Assembly: GCF_000160755.1 (NCBI RefSeq)
Contig: NZ_GG668576.1
Span: 306,491 to 370,490, forward strand
Origin: Proteus mirabilis ATCC 29906
Lineage (GTDB): Bacteria; Pseudomonadota; Gammaproteobacteria; Enterobacterales; Enterobacteriaceae
Direction of reading: 5' to 3'
Length of the DNA stretch: 64,000 nucleotides
Positions 19,737-30,430 of the stretch are shown in pieces. The notes beneath the pieces are model-generated. The model saw only the letters and a program-made list of their open reading frames with translations, was not told where the DNA came from and made no database searches. The first letter of the stretch is position 1, and each line of letters starts with the position of its first letter. Position numbers and translations under genes: made by a program.

Positions 19737-21579
19737 ATCTTCGCTGATAGCAAAACAAGTCAAACAAGATTTATTACCTTTTGACTATCGATTCGCCACT
19801 ACGTGGCGCATAGCGTTACTGTGTGCCTTAATGGCCGTGATCGCTATGGTTTATGAAATTCCTGAATCAGCAATCAGCTGTTATTTAATTATCTATTTGA
19901 TTAAAGCGGATGCGGTACAAAATATATTACTCTCCCTTGGGGTCATTATTTTATGCTCCATTGTGGTTGGTGTGGCGTTAGTACTGTTTAATCTCACTAT
20001 TCAAAATATTATTTTACGCTTCTTTTTTATGGCTTTTTTCTCAGCCATTTTTATGTATTTAGCTTCAGCAAGTAGTCTTGGTGATATAGGCAATTTAGTT
20101 GCTTTGGTGATCGCCTTTTTAATGACGCTAATTGAAGATATCCCATTTGGTGATGCTGCAACCAGAGGATTGCTTTATGCGTTATTAATGGCCGTTTCGC
20201 CGATGCTATTGGTGATTATATTCAATTATTTTTTTGGTATTAGCCCACGGAAATTACTGCTTAATAAAATTTCAACGCGCTTTATGGCAGCCCATGATTT
20301 TTTCTTAGGGAAAAAAACTAACCAGATAACGCTGAGTGAAATACTAGGAACACAAGCAGAATGCCAACGTTATTTGATGGTTATGAAAATCCTTTATCTA
20401 TTAGGTAAAGAAGATATCCAATGGTTAGAAAACATGGTTTATAACTCCTATGCAATATTAGTTATGTCAATAACAATGGATGACAATACCTCAACATCGT
20501 TACGTTTTATGTTAGCGAAAAGATGTAAATATATTGCGGACTGTTTTGCCAATCACTCGTTAGATAACATTAAAGATAGTGTGCAACGTCTTCAGCCAAT
20601 AAATAGAATCGCTTTATTGGATAAATTTAATACTATTTTGCTAACAAAACGAACCACTAAACCCATTAAAAAAGCCACACCCTTTTTTGTAAGCGATGCA
20701 TTTAGTAATCCTAATCATAAATACTTCGCTATTAAAACAACTCTTGCCGCTATTTTATGTTATTTGTTTTATGATTATTTTAAATGGCAAGGTATCCATA
20801 CAGCGATGATCACTTGCTATGTGGTTGCACTTACTTCAGTGGGCGAAACGGTTCATAAACTTACACTAAGAATAATAGGGTGTCTGATTGGCGCATTAAT
20901 TGGCATGATCTCACTGCTTTATATTATTCCTAATATTTCTGATATTTTTCAGTTGATGGTATTGATCTTCTTCTGTCTTTTACCTGCAGCCTGGGTTGCC
21001 GCCGGTAATGAACGTATCTCTTATGCTGGCGTACAAGTAGGTTTAGCCTTTTTGCTAACGACACTACATGGCTTTAAACCGAGTTTTGATATGGATGTGG
21101 TTTCCGACCGTATTTTGGGTATTTTATTAGGCAATATTGTTATGTATGTCATTTTTACTCGAGTCTGGCCCGCGAGTATCGTCAATACAATATACAAACA
21201 GCTCGCCACGATTTTAGATGACTATACAAAGTTAAGATGCTCTGCCAATAAAAGTGAGTGTTTAGATTTAGTCGCCTCTATTAATGAGACTATTGCACAA
21301 TCTAAAGATAATATTGATTTACTGCTGTTTGAGAGAAAAGATAAAGAAAGAAACAAAGTATTCACCTTGTTTTTTAAACAGTCATTAAGCAAGATTTCTT
21401 ACATTAGTCGCCATAGTTATGCTGATAGGTTTATTTTTGATGATAATGGTGAGTATTCCGATACACTGCCTTTATCTCCAGATGATTTTAAGAAAAATGT
21501 CTTAACTGAAGAAATAAAAATGTTGCCCATCAATGAAAGAGAACAAGTATTTAAACAGTTAATAAGAGAAAATAGATGA
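19723..21579 (+). CDS. mdtO: MdtO, FUSC-family inner-membrane exporter
   Basis: Start at ATG 19723 (618 aa) is chosen over the TTG at 19711; the ATG overlaps the mdtN end, as expected for coupling. The protein has two blocks of membrane helices (about residues 25-170 and 345-490) separated by a cytoplasmic part, the FUSC/AaeB-like layout (aromatic acid exporter and fusaric acid resistance family). PAAWVAAGNERISYAGVQVGLAF is a strongly family-like stretch. It is the energised inner-membrane subunit. Its TGA overlaps the mdtP ATG (ATGA). Confidence 0.88.
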   Translation: MMTVKSSLIAKQVKQDLLPFDYRFATTWRIALLCALMAVIAMVYEIPESAISCYLIIYLIKADAVQNILLSLGVIILCSIVVGVALVLFNLTIQNIILRFFFMAFFSAIFMYLASASSLGDIGNLVALVIAFLMTLIEDIPFGDAATRGLLYALLMAVSPMLLVIIFNYFFGISPRKLLLNKISTRFMAAHDFFLGKKTNQITLSEILGTQAECQRYLMVMKILYLLGKEDIQWLENMVYNSYAILVMSITMDDNTSTSLRFMLAKRCKYIADCFANHSLDNIKDSVQRLQPINRIALLDKFNTILLTKRTTKPIKKATPFFVSDAFSNPNHKYFAIKTTLAAILCYLFYDYFKWQGIHTAMITCYVVALTSVGETVHKLTLRIIGCLIGALIGMISLLYIIPNISDIFQLMVLIFFCLLPAAWVAAGNERISYAGVQVGLAFLLTTLHGFKPSFDMDVVSDRILGILLGNIVMYVIFTRVWPASIVNTIYKQLATILDDYTKLRCSANKSECLDLVASINETIAQSKDNIDLLLFERKDKERNKVFTLFFKQSLSKISYISRHSYADRFIFDDNGEYSDTLPLSPDDFKKNVLTEEIKMLPINEREQVFKQLIRENR

Positions 21580-23051
21580 TGATAAAATCGGCCATTAATC
21601 ATAAAAAATATATTCTATCATCGTGGTTAAGTTTATTACTTGTTGGATGTATTGATACTAGCGATTATGGGAAATACTCAGCACAACAACCGATGCCTTA
21701 TAATAATACAAACTATATGGCAGCTTCTGAGCAATACCTCGCCACACCTCAGCAAGAGCAAACCACTAAAACGAGCTATGGATTGGCAGAGCTTATCGAT
21801 CTTGGTCAGCAAAATAATCCTGAAACACGGATTGCTTGGTTATTAGCGAAAAAATCAGCCACCGATATTGGTATGGTAGAAAGTACTTATTTGCCGATTA
21901 TTACCGCAACGGCATTGGCAGGTTATCAAAGAGGAAAAGTAGATTTACCCGCCAATCCAATTGTTGATGATATTAAAACATCAAACAGTGCTTTTATTCC
22001 AGCGTTAACCTTTAGATGGCTTATTTTTGACTTCGGCAAACGAGGAGCTTTAGCCGATGCCGCTAAACATGCTTCTTTGGCAACAAACCTTAATTTTAAT
22101 CTGATGCATCAAAAAATAATTCATGATGTTTCTGTTGCCTATTTTAGCTATGGTGCGGCCCTTAAAAAAGTCACTCTTACCCAAGAGGCACTGCAAAGAA
22201 GCAAAGATATTTTATATGCCATAGAGCAAAAACGTGCGCGGGGATTAGCAACCGTATTAGATGTTGCTTTAGCCAAACAACAAGTTGCCCAAGTAGAATT
22301 ACAACATGTGTTAGCTAAAGGTCATGAAAAAGATCAATATCAGTTATTACTGTCTGCAATAGGTGTCTCTCCCTTTGAAAAGATAAAAGTGAATTATGAT
22401 AATGACGCGCGCTTACCTGATGATATTTCCCCATTGACTCACGATGTGATAAAAAAAGCGTTATCACAACGCCCTGATATTTTAGCTCACTATGAATTAG
22501 AGCAAGCGGCATTAAAAACGGCACGCTCTGTTGAATCTGACTATTTTCCTAAAGTGTATCTCGCCGGTGCTCTTGCTGGTGGTTCGGGGCATTTTGATGT
22601 TCAAGGGTTACCTGAAATTAGCCAACGAACTTCATCGTCGAATATTTTAATTGGCGTGAGTATTCCCTTATATGAAGGGGGCATGCGTCAGTCGCGAATG
22701 AGCAATGCTCAATCAGATATCCAATTAGCACAAGAAAATTTGCGCAAAAGTCAAGATACGGCAATCAAAGAGATCTCTCTCAGTGAGAATGCATTAAGAT
22801 CGGCCCTTGAAGCAAACAAAGCGGCTAAAAATCTCGTTGATACCGCACAATTAAGTTATACCGCCAGTGTCGATTTTTTTAACAATGGACTAGGTACAGT
22901 AACGGAGATTAATACTGCAGAAATTGCACTATTAAATGCGCAACTCTCACATATAGATGCTTATACAGGCTCATTAATTGCCGCAGTAGATTTAGCCTTT
23001 GCTTTAGGGGATATTGATCAGGGCTTACCTAATATACACCTTGATAAATAG
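21576..23051 (+). CDS. mdtP: MdtP, outer-membrane efflux lipoprotein
   Basis: The 491-residue protein has a lipoprotein signal with lipobox LLVGC (Cys at about residue 25) and two TolC/NodT repeats rich in helix, such as GLAELIDLGQQNNPETRIAW, KRARGLATVLDVALAKQQVA and NGLGTVTEINTAEIALLNAQ. It would form the outer-membrane channel of the MdtNOP tripartite pump. It is the last gene of the operon, sharing ATGA with mdtO. Confidence 0.9.
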   Translation: MMIKSAINHKKYILSSWLSLLLVGCIDTSDYGKYSAQQPMPYNNTNYMAASEQYLATPQQEQTTKTSYGLAELIDLGQQNNPETRIAWLLAKKSATDIGMVESTYLPIITATALAGYQRGKVDLPANPIVDDIKTSNSAFIPALTFRWLIFDFGKRGALADAAKHASLATNLNFNLMHQKIIHDVSVAYFSYGAALKKVTLTQEALQRSKDILYAIEQKRARGLATVLDVALAKQQVAQVELQHVLAKGHEKDQYQLLLSAIGVSPFEKIKVNYDNDARLPDDISPLTHDVIKKALSQRPDILAHYELEQAALKTARSVESDYFPKVYLAGALAGGSGHFDVQGLPEISQRTSSSNILIGVSIPLYEGGMRQSRMSNAQSDIQLAQENLRKSQDTAIKEISLSENALRSALEANKAAKNLVDTAQLSYTASVDFFNNGLGTVTEINTAEIALLNAQLSHIDAYTGSLIAAVDLAFALGDIDQGLPNIHLDK

Positions 23052-23057
23052 AGATAA

Positions 23058-23507
<450 letters not shown>

Positions 23508-23598
23508 AAGACAAAACACCACAATCTGGTAGTAATTACAATAAGCTTGATGTAGAGTGCTCAGTCTTTTTTTTAACGAAGTCTAGCTGGGAGGCGAT

Positions 23599-24951
23599 AT
23601 GTTTATTGGCTTTGACTATGGAACATCAAATTGTTCTGTGGCAATAATGAAAGAGGGGAAACCAACGCTATTACCTTTAGAAGGTGAGAATGTTTATATT
23701 CCATCTACTCTTTGTGCGCCAACCCGTGAATCTGTTTCCGAACATTTATTTCGCCACTTAAATATTAAACCTACCAACTCTATTGGCGAACAACTATTAA
23801 GAAAATCAATCGCGTTTAATCGTGATGAAGATATTGAATTAGTGCCTGAGGATATTGTTTTCGGTCAGGCGGCATTAAGTTTGTATCTAAAAGATCCCCG
23901 TGATGTTTATTACGTCAAATCGCCTAAATCTTTTCTTGGTGCCTCAGGCTTACATGAGATACAAATCAGCTTTTTTGAAGATTTAGTGTGCGCCATGATG
24001 GCCAATATAAAACAACAAGCGGAACAAAGCACCCAAGAAACCATTACTGATGCCATGATTGGTAAACCTATTAACTTTAATGGGTTAGGGGGAGAGGCTG
24101 CCAATAAGCAAGCCGAGCGTATTTTAATTAATGCAGCTAAACGAGCCGGCTTTAAACAGGTTTTATTTGAATTTGAACCGGTAGCCGCTGGTTTAGAATA
24201 TGAATCCACATTAACCAAAGACCAAACAGTCTTGGTAGTTGATATTGGTGGTGGTACAACGGACTGCTCATTGATTCAAATGGGCCCTAGCTATCGGGGT
24301 AAAACCGATCGTGCCAGTACACTATTAGCGCATAGTGGACAACGTGTTGGTGGTAATGATCTTGATATTTATCTAGCTTTTAAACAGCTAATGCCTTTAT
24401 TTGGCATGACAGGGCTAACTTCATCGGGCATAAAATTACCGTTAAAACAATTTTGGGATCCTATTGCCATCAATAATGTTGAAGCACAAAAAGATTTTTA
24501 TTCTCAACAAAACTTAGCGGCATTAAATCAACTACGTCGTGATGCCCAAGAGCCAGAAAAGATAAAACGCTTAATTGAAGTCTATAATGAAACACTAGGA
24601 TATGGCATTGTCCGCAAAGCGGAAGAGGCAAAAATGGCATTATCAGATTGCCATACCTATTTAGCCAGCATCGCGTTATTAAGTGAAACATTAGAAACCA
24701 ATATCACACGCCAGCAAATGGTTGAAGCCATTGGATCCCCTAAAGATAAGATGATTGATTTGGTCAATGATGCCGTACAACAAGGGGGCGTAGTACCTGA
24801 TGTGGTGTTTATGACCGGAGGCTCTGCGCGTTCACCGATTTTATGTCAAGCTATCGAGCAACAGTTACCTAATGTGCCTATTGTAAAAGGTAATGATTTC
24901 GGCTCAGTAACCGCAGGGTTAGCCCGTTGGGGTGAAGTTTGTTTTAAATAG
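23599..24951 (+). CDS. yegD: Hsp70-like chaperone YegD
   Basis: The 450-residue protein is an Hsp70/actin-fold ATPase without the usual substrate-binding domain. FIGFDYGTSNCSVAIM (phosphate 1), VLVVDIGGGTTDCSL (phosphate 2) and VVFMTGGSARSPIL (adenosine motif) are all intact. The stretches VKSPKSFLGASGLHE and DFGSVTAGLARWGEV match E. coli YegD (450 aa). It is a cytoplasmic protein whose client is unknown. GGGAGGCG precedes the ATG. Confidence 0.93.
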   Translation: MFIGFDYGTSNCSVAIMKEGKPTLLPLEGENVYIPSTLCAPTRESVSEHLFRHLNIKPTNSIGEQLLRKSIAFNRDEDIELVPEDIVFGQAALSLYLKDPRDVYYVKSPKSFLGASGLHEIQISFFEDLVCAMMANIKQQAEQSTQETITDAMIGKPINFNGLGGEAANKQAERILINAAKRAGFKQVLFEFEPVAAGLEYESTLTKDQTVLVVDIGGGTTDCSLIQMGPSYRGKTDRASTLLAHSGQRVGGNDLDIYLAFKQLMPLFGMTGLTSSGIKLPLKQFWDPIAINNVEAQKDFYSQQNLAALNQLRRDAQEPEKIKRLIEVYNETLGYGIVRKAEEAKMALSDCHTYLASIALLSETLETNITRQQMVEAIGSPKDKMIDLVNDAVQQGGVVPDVVFMTGGSARSPILCQAIEQQLPNVPIVKGNDFGSVTAGLARWGEVCFK

Positions 24952-25088
24952 GCGGTTTTAAATCGCTCTATTTTTAAATATATTAGACTCAGCATGTGGT
25001 GTTTATTTGATAATTTGTCAATTAAAGGCCATATGCTTTTCTTTTATCTATAATAGACAGACCAAACACAACATAAATAGGAGTACAC

Positions 25089-26114
25089 GTGTACCGCTTC
25101 CAAAATGATTATAATGAAATTGCACATCCTGCGGTCATGAAGGCAATTACAGATACAGTAGGTCAACGTTATGATGGTTATGGTATGGATACCCTTTGTC
25201 ATCAAGCTAAAGAATTAATCAAACAGCGAATTAAACAACCCGAAGCGCAGATCCATTTTTTTAATGGTGGCACCATCACTAATTTAACCGCTATTTCTCA
25301 CTTTTTACGCCCACATCAAGCAGTAATTTCTGTCAGTACCGGGCATATTGCGACTCATGAGACGGGAGCAATTGAGGCAACAGGCCATAAAGTGATCACC
25401 ACTTTTTCTGCTGATGGTAAATTGACCCCAGATTTATTGAAGCCGATCCTCGCTGAACATAACGATGAACATTGGGTGCAACCTAAACTTGTTTATATAA
25501 CCAATGCCACTGAAATTGGTACGGTATATCGTAAAGCCGAATTACAAGCGTTACGCGAATTTTGTGATGCACATAATTTATGGTTATATCTTGATGGTGC
25601 ACGTTTAGCGACAGGGTTGATGTCTGATAACAGCGATCTGACGATTGAAGATATCGCACACTTAACAGATGCTTTCTATATTGGCGGCACGAAAATTGGT
25701 GCTATGTCAGCAGAAGCATTAGTGATTTGTCATCCTGCATTAAATTCTGATTTTCGCTTTAGCTTAAAACAAAAGGGCGGATTACAGGCGAAAGGTTGGT
25801 TATTAGGGGCGCAATTTGCGGCGTTATTTAGCGACGATCTCTACTTTAAATTAGGTAAACATCTCAATGAGATGGCCTCACAATTAGCCGCATTTTTTAC
25901 TGAGCATGGTTTTGATTTTTTAGCACCACCAGAATCTAACCAAGTGTTTGTCATTTTACCTAATGACATTGCAGAAAAGCTAACGCAACAGTTTGTTTTT
26001 CATCGCATATTACTTGACGATCCACAGCTAAGCTGTTTGCGCCTTTGTACTTCTTGGGCAACAACACAACAAGATATTGATGATTTTAAAGTTAAATTTC
26101 TTAAACTTATTTAA
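25089..26114 (+). CDS. PLP-dependent threonine-aldolase / beta-eliminating lyase family enzyme
   Basis: The 341-residue protein begins with GTG 25089, with TAGGAG at 25078-25083. Fold-type I features are clear: FFNGGTITNLTA (cofactor phosphate region), LYLDGARLATGL (Asp that contacts the PLP nitrogen) and YIGGTKIGAMSAEA (Schiff-base lysine). These fit low-specificity L-threonine aldolases, which cleave threonine to glycine and acetaldehyde. It is less like E. coli LtaE than like the broader group, so the substrate is uncertain. Confidence 0.85.
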   Translation: MYRFQNDYNEIAHPAVMKAITDTVGQRYDGYGMDTLCHQAKELIKQRIKQPEAQIHFFNGGTITNLTAISHFLRPHQAVISVSTGHIATHETGAIEATGHKVITTFSADGKLTPDLLKPILAEHNDEHWVQPKLVYITNATEIGTVYRKAELQALREFCDAHNLWLYLDGARLATGLMSDNSDLTIEDIAHLTDAFYIGGTKIGAMSAEALVICHPALNSDFRFSLKQKGGLQAKGWLLGAQFAALFSDDLYFKLGKHLNEMASQLAAFFTEHGFDFLAPPESNQVFVILPNDIAEKLTQQFVFHRILLDDPQLSCLRLCTSWATTQQDIDDFKVKFLKLI

Positions 26115-26286
26115 TCGGTCTATCTGTTAGTTTAATCCTTCACTCACTTTATGATATTACGCGTGTAATAAGCGCGTAATATCTATCTCGATCGCGTTTT
26201 ACTATCAAAAAAGGCAATTGATTGATTGTGAGTCGTTGAAATGATGTTATATTAAAGACTCCTTTCTCAATACAGGGTGTGATTGT

Positions 26287-26550
26287 ATGAAAAAGCTGAC
26301 TCTTCAAGAGATGACAGATGCCCAACAGATGCGCGTTAGAACCAGGATCGGTCAAGAGAGAAAGAAATTGGGGCGTGAATTAACTAACGCCGAAATGAAT
26401 AAAGTGAAAGATGCTATTATTACCGAAATCTCCCTCGAAGTAGAAAAAGCCAGCAAAAAAGCCCTTTCCCAGAAGAAAAAACAGAAATTAGTCTCTAGTG
26501 ATGAAACCTATAGCTGGTCTGCCCAAAACCATCGTCGCGGGTATCGTTAG
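26287..26550 (+). CDS. yjbD: DUF3811 protein YjbD
   Basis: An 87-residue, highly charged protein. KLTLQEMTDAQQ..., GRELTNAEMNKVKD and the ending YSWSAQNHRRGYR follow E. coli YjbD (DUF3811), which ends SFSWSANTPTRGRR. The middle is a lysine-rich helix (KKALSQKKKQK) that suggests a nucleic-acid-binding or ribosome-associated role, but no function is known. Confidence 0.8.
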   Translation: MKKLTLQEMTDAQQMRVRTRIGQERKKLGRELTNAEMNKVKDAIITEISLEVEKASKKALSQKKKQKLVSSDETYSWSAQNHRRGYR

Positions 26551-26909
26551 CAATAGCTATTATATTAGCCCTAATATATCAATATATTTATTAGGGCTAA
26601 TAGTTATATTTTCTTGAAAGGTATCAGAATAATATATTTGTAGGGCAGGTTATATCTTCTAGTAATAAGTCACCTTCAATTACCTTATTATATAATATCG
26701 TTATTTTAACTTATCATACCGTAGAAAATTCCATATAATAGAATAAAAGCTGAAACTTATCCATATGGATAGACAAATTCCTAAAATAATGAATTTCTCT
26801 AGCGCTAAGTATTACCATTCCTATAAAATTAAGCACTAGTTGGTAAATAAAAAAAGAAAAGGCAATTTAATATCTCCTTATTCATTATTTATTGATTAGA
26901 ATTTTATAT
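26551..26909. other. Intergenic region yjbD / lysE
   Basis: The left part holds the hairpin at 26563-26602. The rest is AT-rich, with no gene seen. Confidence 0.4.
26563..26602. terminator. Hairpin downstream of yjbD
   Basis: TATTAGCCCTAATA (26563-26576) is exactly complementary to TATTAGGGCTAATA (26589-26602). The T-tract after it is weak (GTTATATTTTCTT), so termination may be inefficient. Confidence 0.6.
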
Positions 26910-27509
26910 ATGACTTTCGACATTTTTTTATCATTAGCCATATTTTCATTTGTTACATCAATTACACCAGGCCCGAATAATATTATGCTTCTAGCATCAG
27001 GCATTAACTTTGGCTTAAAGCGTACAATGCCTCATGCTATCGGTGTGTCTCTCGGTTTTTTTGTGATGTTATTGGCTGTGGGGATAGGCATAGGAGCACT
27101 TATTAAATCATCGCCCATTATTTACAATATATTAAAATATCTCGGAGCACTGTATTTATTGTGGTTAGCTTGGAAAACGGCAATTAGTCATTCTGTTGAG
27201 CAAAATAGTAATAGACAAGGCTCACCGTTAACCTTGTTAGAGGCTGCATTATTTCAATGGATTAATCCTAAATCATGGATGATGGCGATTTCAGGGATAA
27301 CATTATATACCTCACCACAATATCCTTATATTTCAATGTTGTTAGTTGCTATTATTTTCACATTAATTAATTTTCCTTGTGTTGCTATATGGGCCACTTT
27401 TGGTCATAGCTTACGAGAGCGATTAAAAAATCCCAAAATATTAAAACTATTTAATTTTATTATGGGTGGTTTATTAGCATTAAGTGCTATTTCTGTATTA
27501 TTCCAATAA
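26910..27509 (+). CDS. LysE/RhtB-family amino-acid exporter
   Basis: I use ATG 26910 (199 aa) rather than the TTG at 26892. The protein opens with FVTSITPGPNNIMLLASGINFGLKR, the hallmark of the LysE/RhtB family, and has about six membrane segments, including YLGALYLLWLAWKT and FQWINPKSWMMAISG. Members export amino acids such as lysine, threonine, homoserine or cysteine derivatives. The substrate is unknown. Confidence 0.88.
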   Translation: MTFDIFLSLAIFSFVTSITPGPNNIMLLASGINFGLKRTMPHAIGVSLGFFVMLLAVGIGIGALIKSSPIIYNILKYLGALYLLWLAWKTAISHSVEQNSNRQGSPLTLLEAALFQWINPKSWMMAISGITLYTSPQYPYISMLLVAIIFTLINFPCVAIWATFGHSLRERLKNPKILKLFNFIMGGLLALSAISVLFQ

Positions 27510-27514
27510 ATAGA

Positions 27515-27540
27515 AAAGGGCAAGTATCATCTCGCCCTTT
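27515..27540. terminator. Hairpin between convergent lysE-type gene and xylB
   Basis: AAAGGGC (27515-27521) pairs with GCCCTTT (27534-27540). T-tracts are short on both sides, but the position between convergent genes fits a terminator. Confidence 0.6.
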
Positions 27541-27570
27541 GTATAATCCTGATGTTAACGCAATATTGTT

Positions 27571-29025
27571 TTATATTTTCATTGTTTCAATAAGTGTGTA
27601 GAGCTTTTTAAAGGCATTATATTTATCTTGATATGCCTTATGTTTTTCTAAATTGGGAACATGACGTGTTTCAAGTTTTGGCTGTGAAAGAATAATTTGT
27701 GATAAATGAGCCGGATTTATCGCTAATTGCGCCAGTCTAGCAGCTCCCAGCGCAGGACCAACATCACCACCTTGACGATAATCCAAGGTTTTTCCTGTAA
27801 TATCAGCTAGTAATTGTCGCCAATATTCACTTCTTGCCCCTCCACCAATTAACGTTATATTGTCTGCATGTTGTCCAGCCTTATCCGCCACTTCAATTCC
27901 TTGCCTCAACGCAAAACTAACACCTTCTAACACCGCTCGACATAAATCCGCACGCTGATGTTGGTGAGTTAACCCCCAAAATACACCTTTGGCATCCGCA
28001 TTATTATAAGGTGTCCGTTCACCAGAAAGATAAGGCAAAAAGAGTAGGGAACTATCAGAATGAGCATGCTGTTCTATTTCTTTAAACATTGCACCAACAT
28101 CACTGATCCCCGTTAATTGGCATACCCAATCTAGACAAGAAGCCGCACTTAATATTACCGACATTAAGTGCCAAGTTTGTGGCAATGCATGGCAAAAACT
28201 ATGTACCGCATTGTCACTGTTTTGGAGAAACTTTTCACTGACAACAAAATAGACACCGGATGTGCCCAAAGAGAGCATTCCTTGACCCGGTTGATATACT
28301 CCTACACCAATTGCACCCGCTGCATTATCACCACCACCCGCTATAATCGGCACTTGTTTCATTTGCCATTTTTTAGCAATTTCTGGCAGTAAGTAACCCG
28401 TTATCTGGTTACCTTCAAATAAGGTCGGCATTTGACATCGAGAAAGCCCCGTTGCCGCTAATAATTCATCACTCCAATCGCGTTTTTGCATATCCAACCA
28501 CAGTGTACCCGCCGCATCCGACATATCACTGGCAAAATTACCACTCATTTTCCAACGTAGAAAATCTTTTGGTAATAGCACATGAGCAATCTGACAAAAG
28601 ATCTCCGCTTCGTTTTCTGCGCCCCATTGCAATTTAGGCGCTGTAAACCCAGGCATAACTAAATTGCCCGTAATTTCTTTAAATTGAGGGTACTGCTTTG
28701 CCAGTCGTAAACACTGTTTAACACTGCGACCATCGTTCCATAAAATAGCAGGGCGTAATATATTTTGCTGCGCATCAAGTAATACCGCGCCATGCATTTG
28801 ACCACTGAGACCAATGGCTTGGATCTGTTCCATAGGTTGAGTACGACTCAGTTGTTTTATCGCTTCATCAGTTGCCTGCCACCATGCTTGTGGATCTTGC
28901 TCTGACCATTGAGGATGAGGGCGTGAGAGGGTTAAAGGTATAGAATGACTGGCAACGACATCACCTTGCTCATTCATGATGATCGCTTTAACACTTGATG
29001 TGCCTAAGTCTAGCCCTAAATACAT
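27571..29025 (-). CDS. xylB: Xylulokinase
   Basis: The 484-residue FGGY-family sugar kinase starts MYLGLDLGTSSVKAIIM. It contains GLSGQMHGAVLLD, ILWNDGRS and LPYLSGERTPYNN (xylulokinase-like substrate region), and ends with ITLIGGGARSEYWRQLLAD. It phosphorylates D-xylulose to xylulose 5-phosphate for the pentose phosphate pathway. It follows xylA after a 78-bp gap containing a hairpin. Confidence 0.93.
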   Translation of the reverse strand: MYLGLDLGTSSVKAIIMNEQGDVVASHSIPLTLSRPHPQWSEQDPQAWWQATDEAIKQLSRTQPMEQIQAIGLSGQMHGAVLLDAQQNILRPAILWNDGRSVKQCLRLAKQYPQFKEITGNLVMPGFTAPKLQWGAENEAEIFCQIAHVLLPKDFLRWKMSGNFASDMSDAAGTLWLDMQKRDWSDELLAATGLSRCQMPTLFEGNQITGYLLPEIAKKWQMKQVPIIAGGGDNAAGAIGVGVYQPGQGMLSLGTSGVYFVVSEKFLQNSDNAVHSFCHALPQTWHLMSVILSAASCLDWVCQLTGISDVGAMFKEIEQHAHSDSSLLFLPYLSGERTPYNNADAKGVFWGLTHQHQRADLCRAVLEGVSFALRQGIEVADKAGQHADNITLIGGGARSEYWRQLLADITGKTLDYRQGGDVGPALGAARLAQLAINPAHLSQIILSQPKLETRHVPNLEKHKAYQDKYNAFKKLYTLIETMKI

Positions 29026-29061
29026 GACGTTTTACCCCATGATCTTATGTTAATTAAATCA

Positions 29062-29091
29062 ATAAACACAGCGCTACTCTGCTGTGTTTAT
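29062..29091. promoter_or_regulatory. Intercistronic hairpin xylA-xylB
   Basis: ATAAACACAGC (29062-29072) pairs perfectly with GCTGTGTTTAT (29081-29091) around an 8-nt loop. In the minus-strand transcript it lies between xylA and xylB and lacks a strong following T-run, so it may protect or partly terminate the xylA message rather than stop it fully. Confidence 0.5.
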
Positions 29092-29103
29092 CTTTTTATA
29101 CCC

Positions 29104-30420
29104 TTAACCAAAAATATAACGATTCACTAAACTCTCTAGCATCTCTTGACGTCCGCTTTGTAAGCGGGGCGCTAAGGTATTGCTTTGTGCATATTTTGCC
29201 ACTTCTTCAAGACTTAATTTGCCTTGTAGGATATTTTGGCCAAGTTCAGCACTCCATCCCGCATAACGTTGAGCAATAAATTTATCAAGTCCACCGTCTT
29301 GGATCATTCTTGCTGCAATACGTAATGCCATTGCCATGGTGTCCATTCCGGATATATGCCCATAGAAAAGATCGTATTTATCATTACTTTGACGACGTAC
29401 TTTGGCATCAAAGTTTAATCCACCAGTCGTAAAACCACCGGATTTGAGAATTTCATACATAACTAATGCATTTTCTTCTACACTATTGGGGAATTGGTCT
29501 GTGTCCCAACCTAATTGTGGATCACCTCGGTTAGCATCGACTGAGCCTAAAATACCTAATGCAATAGCTGTGGCGATTTCATGATGGAAACTGTGACCCG
29601 CTAAAGTTGCATGGTTAGCTTCTATGTTCACTTTAACTTCTTTTTCTAAGCCAAATTGTTTTAAGAAACCATAAACTGTCGCAGTATCATAATCATATTG
29701 ATGCTTAGTTGGCTCTTGTGGCTTCGGCTCGATGAGCAGTGTACCTTGGAATCCAATTTTATGTTTATGCTCAACAACCATCTGCATAAAACGACCAATT
29801 TGTTCCCGCTCTTGGCGTAAATCTGTATTTAATAATGTTTCGTAACCTTCGCGGCCTCCCCATAACACATAGTTTTCGCCTCCCAGCGTTTTTGTTGCTT
29901 TCATCGCTTCACAAACTTGAGTTGCCGCCCAAGCAAATACTTCTGGATCAGGATTTGTTGCAGCACCAGCTCCGTAACGAGGATGAGTAAAACAATTTGC
30001 AGTTCCCCATAATAATTTAACGCCCGTTTCTTGCTGTTTTTGCGCTAATACCTCAGTTATTGCTGCCATATTGGTGATATATTCATTAATGCTATTTCCT
30101 TCAGAGATAACATCAACATCATGAAAACAGTAAAAAGGTACATTGAGTTTATGGAAAAATTCAAAAGCAACATCCGCTTTACGCTTTGCTTGTTCTAGTG
30201 CTTCTCCCGGTGTCTGCCAAGGTCTATCAAACGTACCAATACCAAACATATCCGAACCATTCCAGCAGAAGTTATGCCAATAGCAGGCAGCAAATCGCAG
30301 ATGATCTTCCATTCTTTTCCCTAAAATAATTTCATCTGGATTATAGTAGCGAAAAGCGAGAGGGTTATCGCTGGTGGTACCTTCATATTGAATTTGTTCA
30401 ATTTTATCAAAGTAAGACAT
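29104..30420 (-). CDS. xylA: Xylose isomerase
   Basis: From ATG 30420 the protein is 438 aa, starting [13 protein letters not shown] like E. coli Xyl[57 protein letters not shown] and [17 protein letters not shown] carry the catalytic histidine and the metal-binding Glu/Asp/His residues. It converts D-xylose to D-xylulose. AAGGACGG precedes the ATG. The end of the upstream nhaC-type gene is 10 bp away, so it is transcribed as part of a larger operon. Confidence 0.94.
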   Translation of the reverse strand: MSYFDKIEQIQYEGTTSDNPLAFRYYNPDEIILGKRMEDHLRFAACYWHNFCWNGSDMFGIGTFDRPWQTPGEALEQAKRKADVAFEFFHKLNVPFYCFHDVDVISEGNSINEYITNMAAITEVLAQKQQETGVKLLWGTANCFTHPRYGAGAATNPDPEVFAWAATQVCEAMKATKTLGGENYVLWGGREGYETLLNTDLRQEREQIGRFMQMVVEHKHKIGFQGTLLIEPKPQEPTKHQYDYDTATVYGFLKQFGLEKEVKVNIEANHATLAGHSFHHEIATAIALGILGSVDANRGDPQLGWDTDQFPNSVEENALVMYEILKSGGFTTGGLNFDAKVRRQSNDKYDLFYGHISGMDTMAMALRIAARMIQDGGLDKFIAQRYAGWSAELGQNILQGKLSLEEVAKYAQSNTLAPRLQSGRQEMLESLVNRYIFG

Positions 30421-30430
30421 GGAACCGTCC